Source: Cladorhizidae sp. MBARI D1340-BT2
Taxonomy: Eukaryota > Porifera > Demospongiae > Poecilosclerida > Cladorhizidae
Assembly: GCA_028752905.1 (NCBI GenBank)
Contig: JAQNBH010000010.1
Span: 14,093,984-14,157,983, forward strand
Direction of reading: 5' to 3'
DNA: 64,000 bases
Positions 52,001 to 58,000 of the stretch are shown piece by piece (the first letter of the stretch is position 1; each line of letters begins with the position of its first letter). The notes beneath the pieces were generated by a model. The model did not search any database. It had not been told where the DNA came from and saw only the letters and a list, made by a program, of their open reading frames with translations. Both the position numbers and the translations under genes were made by a program.

Positions 52001-55000
52001 TCCAGAGGGTAGAAACACAGACATGTGAGCTTACTCCCACGAGAACTATTACAGTGATCCAGAGGGTAGAAACACTGACATGTGAGCTTACTCCCAGGAG
52101 AACTATTACAGTGATCCAGAGGGTAGAAACACTGACATGTGAGCTTACTCCTAGGAGAACTACACTATTACAGTGATCCAGAGGGCAGAAACACTGACAT
52201 GTGAGCTTACTCCCAGGAGAACTATTACAGTGATCCAGAGGGTAGAAACACTGACATGTGAGCTTACTCCCAGGAGAACTATTACAGTGATCCAGAGGGC
52301 AGAAACACTGACATGTGGTCTTACTCCCAGGAGAACTATTACAGTGATCCAGAGGGTCGAAACACTGACATGTGAGCTTACTCCCAGGAGAACTATTACA
52401 GTGATCCAGAGGGTAGAAACACTGACATGTGAGCTTACTCCCAGGAGAACTATTACAGTGATCCATAGAGTAGAAACACTGACATGTGAGCTTACTCCCA
52501 GGAGAACTATTACAGTGATCCAGAGGGTAGAAACACTGACATGTGAGCTTACTCCCAGGAGAACTATTACAGTGATCCAAAGGGTAGAAACACTGACATG
52601 TGAGCTTACTCCCAGGAGAACTATTACAGTGATCCAGAGGGTAGAAACACTGACATGTGAGCTTACTCCCAGGAGAACTATTACAGTGATCCAGAGGGTA
52701 GAAACACTGACATGTGAGCTTACTCCCAGGAGAACTATTACAGTGATCCAGAGGGTAGAAACACTGACATGTGAGCTTACTCCCAGGAGAACTATTACAG
52801 TCATCCAGAGGGTAGAAACACTGACATGTGAGCTTACTCCCAGGAGAACTATTACAGTGATCCAGAGGGTAGAAACACTGACATGTGGGCTTACTCCCAG
52901 GAGAACTAATACAGTGATCCAGAGGGTAGAAACACTGAAATGTGAGCTTACTCCCAGGAGAACTATTACAGTCATCCAGAGGGTAGAAACACTGACATGT
53001 GAGCTTACTCCCAGGAGAACTATTATAGTGATCCAGAGGGTAGAAACACTGACATGTGAGCTTACTCCCATGAGAACTAATACAGTGATCCAGAGGGTAG
53101 AAACACTGAAATGTGAGCTTACTCCCAGGAGAACTATTACAGTGATCCAGAGGGTAGAAACACAGACATGTGAGCTTACTCCCACGAGAACTATTACAGT
53201 GATCCAGAGGGTAGAAACACTGACATGTGAGCTTACTCCCAGGAGAACTATTACAGTGATCCAGAGGGTAGAAACACTGACATGTGAGCTTACTCCTAGG
53301 AGAACTACACTATTACAGTGATCCAGAGGGCAGAAACACTGACATGTGAGCTTACTCCCAGGAGAACTATTACAGTGATCCAGAGGGTAGAAACACTGAC
53401 ATGTGAGCTTACTCCCAGGAGAACTATTACATGTACATTGATCCAGAGGGTAGAAACACTGACATGTGAGCTTACTCCCAGGAGAACTATTACAGTGATC
53501 CAGAGGGTAGAAACACTGACATGTGAGCTTACTCCCAGGAGAACTATTACAGTGATCCAGAGGGTAGAAACACTGACATGTGAGCTCACTCCCAGGAGAA
53601 CTATTACAGTGATCCAGAGGGTAGAAACACTGACATGTGAGCTTACTCCCAGGAGAACTATTACAGTGATCCAGAGGGTATAAACACTGACATGTGAGCT
53701 TACTCCCAGGAGAACTATTACAGTGATCCAGAGGGTAGAAACACTGACATGTGAGCTTACTCCCAGGAGAACTATTACAGTGATCCAAAGGGTAGAAACA
53801 CTGACATGTGAGCTTACTCCCAGGTGAACTATTACAGTGATCCAGAGGGTAGAAACACTGACATGTGAGCTTACTCCCACGAGAACTATTACAGTGATCC
53901 AGAGGGTAGAAACACTGACATGTGAGCTTACTCCCAGGAGAACTATTACAGTGATCCAGAGGGTAGAAACACTGACATGTGAGCTTACTCCCAGGAGAAC
54001 TATTACAGTGATCCAGAGGGTAGAAACACTGACATGTGAGCTTACTCCCAGGAGAATTACAGTGATCCAGAGGGCAGAAACACTGACATGTGGGCTTACT
54101 CCCAGGAGAACTATTACAGTGATCCAGAGGGTAGAAACACTGACATGTGAGCTTACTCCCATGAGAACTAATACAGTGATCCAGAGGGTAGAAACACTGA
54201 CATGTGAGCTTACTCCCAGGAGAACTATTACAGTGATCCAGAGGGCAGAAACACTGACATGTTAGCTTACTCCCAGGAGAACTATTACAGTGATCCAGAG
54301 GGTAGAAACACTGACATGTGAGCTTACTCCCAGGAGAACTATTACAGTGATCCAGAGGGTAGAAACACTGACATGTGAGCTTACTCCCAGGAGAACTATT
54401 ACAGTGATCCAGAGGGTAGAAACACTGACATGTGAGCTTACTCCCAGGAGAACTATTACAGTGATCCAGAGGGTAGAAACACTGACATGTGAGCTTACTC
54501 CCACGAGAACTATTACAGTGATCCAGAGGGTAGAAACACTGACATGTGAGCTTACTCCCAGGAGAACTATTACAGTGATCCAGAGGGTATAAACACTGAC
54601 ATGTGAGCTTACTCCCAGGAGAACTATTACAGTGATCCAGAGGGTAGAAACACTGACATGTGAGCTTACTCCCAGGAGAACTATTACAGTGATCCAGAGG
54701 GTAGAAACACTGACATGTGAGCTTACTCCTAGGAGAACTACACTATTACAGTGATCCAGAGGGCAGAAACACTGACATGTGAGCCTACTCCCAGGAGAAC
54801 TATTACAGTGATCCAGAGGGTAGAAACACTGACATGTGAGCTTACTCCCAGGAGAACTATTACAGTGATCCAGAGGGTAGAAACACTGACATGTGAGCTT
54901 ACTCCCAGGAGAACTATAACAGTGATCCAGAGGGTAGAAACACTGACATGTGAGCTTACTCCCAGGAGAACTATTACAGTGATCCAGAGGGTAGAAACAC

Positions 55001-58000
55001 TGACATGTGAGCTTACTCCCAGGAGAACTATTACAGTGATCCAGAGAGTAGAAACACTGACATGTGAGCTTACTCCCAGGAGAACTATTACAGTGATCCA
55101 GAGGGTAGAAACACTGACATGTTAGCTTACTCCCAGGAGAACTATTACAGTGATCCAGAGGGTAGAAACACTGACATGTGAGCTTACTCCCAGGAGAACT
55201 ATTACAGTGATCCAGAGGGTAGAAACACTGAGATGTGAGCTTACTCCCAGGAGAACTATTACAGTGATCCAGGGGGTAGAAACACTGACATGTGAGCTTA
55301 CTCCCAGGAGAACTATTACAGTGATCCAGAGGGTAGAAACACTGACATGTGAGCTTACTCCCAGGAGAACTATTACAGTGATCCAGAGGGTAGAAACACT
55401 GACATGTGAGCTTCTATTACAGTGATCCAGAGGGTAGAAATACTGACATGTGAGCTTACTCCCAGGACAACTATTACAGTGATCCAGAGGGTAGAAACAC
55501 TGACATGTGAGCTTACTCCCAGGAGAACTATTACAGTGATCCAGAGGGCAGAAACACTGACATGTGAGCTTACTCCCAGGAGAACTATTACAGTGATCCA
55601 GATGGTAGAAACACTGACATGTGAGCTTACTCCCAGGAGAACTATTACAGTGATCCAGAGGGCAGAAACACTGAAATGTGAGCTTACTCCCAGGAGAACT
55701 ATTACAGTGATCCAGAGGGTAGAAACACTGACATGTGAGCTTACTCCCAGGAGAACTATTACAGTGATCCAGAGGGTAGAAACACTGACATGTGAGCTTA
55801 CTCCCAGGAGAACTATTACAGTGATCCAGAGGGTAGAAACACTGACATGTGAGCTTACTCCCAGGAGAACTATTACAGTGATCCAGAGGGTAGAAACACT
55901 GACATGTGAGCTTACTCCCAGGAGAATTACAGTGATCCAGAGGGCAGAAACACTGACATGTGGGCTTACTCCCAGGAGAACTATTACAGTGATCCAGAGG
56001 GTAGAAACACTGACATGTGAGCTTACTCCCATGAGAACTAATACAGTGATCCAGAGGGTAGAAACAATGACATGTGAGCTTACTCCCAGGAGAACTATTA
56101 CAGTGATCCAGAGGGTAGAAACACTGACATGTGAGCTTACTCCCAGGAGAACTATAACAGTGATCCAGAGGGTAGAAACACTGACATGTGAGCTTACTCC
56201 CAGGAGAACTATTACAGTGATCCAGAGGGTAGAAACACTGACATGTGAGCTTACTCCCAGGAGAACTATTACAGTGATCCAGAGAGTAGAAACACTGACA
56301 TGTGAGCTTACTCCCAGGAGAACTATTACAGTGATCCAGAGGGTAGAAACACTGACATGTTAGCTTACTCCCAGGAGAACTATTACAGTGATCCAGAGGG
56401 TAGAAACACTGACATGTGAGCTTACTCCCAGGAGAACTATTACAGTGATCCAGAGGGTAGAAACACTGAGATGTGAGCTTACTCCCAGGAGAACTATTAC
56501 AGTGATCCAGGGGGTAGAAACACTGACATGTGAGCTTACTCCCAGGAGAACTATTACAGTGATCCAGAGGGTAGAAACACTGACATGTGAGCTTACTCCC
56601 AGGAGAACTATTACAGTGATCCATAGGGCAGAAACACTGACATGTGAGCTTACTCCCAGGAGAACTATTACAGTGATCCAGAGGGTAGAAACACTGACAT
56701 GTGAGCTTACTCCCAGGAGAACTATTACAGTGATCCAGAGGGTAGAAACACTGACATGTGAGCTTACTCCCAGGAGAACTATTACAGTGATCCAGAGGGT
56801 AGAAACACTGACATGTGAGCTTACTCCCAGGAGAACTATTACAGTGATCCAGAGGGTAGAAACACTGACATGTGAGCTTACTCCCAGGAGAACTATTACA
56901 GTGATCCAGAGGGTAGAAACACTGACATGTGAGCTTACTCCCAGGAGAACTATTACAGTGATCCAGAGGGTAGAAACACTGACATGTGAGCTTACTCCCA
57001 GGAGAACTATTACAGTGATCCAGAGGGTAGAAACACTGACATGTGAGCTTACTCCCAGGAGAACTATTACAGTGATCCAGAGGGTAGAAACACTGACATG
57101 TGAGCTTACTCCAAGGAGAACTACAGTATTACAGTGATCCAGAGGGTAGAAACACTGACATGTGAGCTTACTCCCAGGAGAACTATTACAGTGATCCAGA
57201 GGGTAGAAACACTGACATGTGAGCTTACTCCCAGGAGAACTATTACAGTGATCCAGAGGGTAGAAATACTGACATGTGAGCTTACTCCCAGGACAACTAT
57301 TACAGTGATCCAGAGGGTAGAAACACTGACATGTGAGCTTACTCCCAGGAGAACTATTACAGTGATCCAGAGGGCAGAAACACTGACATGTGAGCTTACT
57401 CCCAGGAGAACTATTACAGTGATCCAGAGGGTAGAAACACTGACATGTGAGCTTACTCCCAGGAGAACTATTACAGTGATCCAGAGGGTAGAAACAATGA
57501 GCTTACTCCCAGGAGAACTATTCCAGTCATCCAGAGGGTAGCAACACTGACATGTGAGCTTACTCCCAGGAGAACTATTACAGTGATCCAGAGGGTAGCA
57601 ACACTGACATGTGAGCTTACTCCCAGGAGAACTATTACAGTGATCCAGAGGGTAGAAACACTGACATGTGAGCTTACTCCTAGGAGAACTATTACAGTGA
57701 TCCAGAGGGTAGAAACACTGACATGTGAGCTTACTCCCAGGAGAACTATTACAGTGATCCAGGGGGTAGAAACACTGACATGTGAGCTTACTCCCAGGAG
57801 AACTATTACAGTGATCCAGAGGGTAGGAACACTGACATGTGAGCTTACTCCCAGGAGAACTATTACAGTGATCCAGAGGGTAGAAACACTGACATGTGAG
57901 CTTACTCCCAGGAGAACTATTACAGTGATCCAGAGGCTAGAAACACTGACATGTGAGCTCACTCCCAGGAGAACTATTACAGTGATCCAGAGGGTAGAAA

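Noticed and set aside
49116..52580. Open frame of 1154 codons on the minus strand (and many similar ones on both strands at 37505-58572)
   Set aside because: It is a translation of the 57-bp tandem unit, which lacks stops in several frames. Mirror frames on the other strand are equally open, and no start context, domain or codon bias supports a gene.
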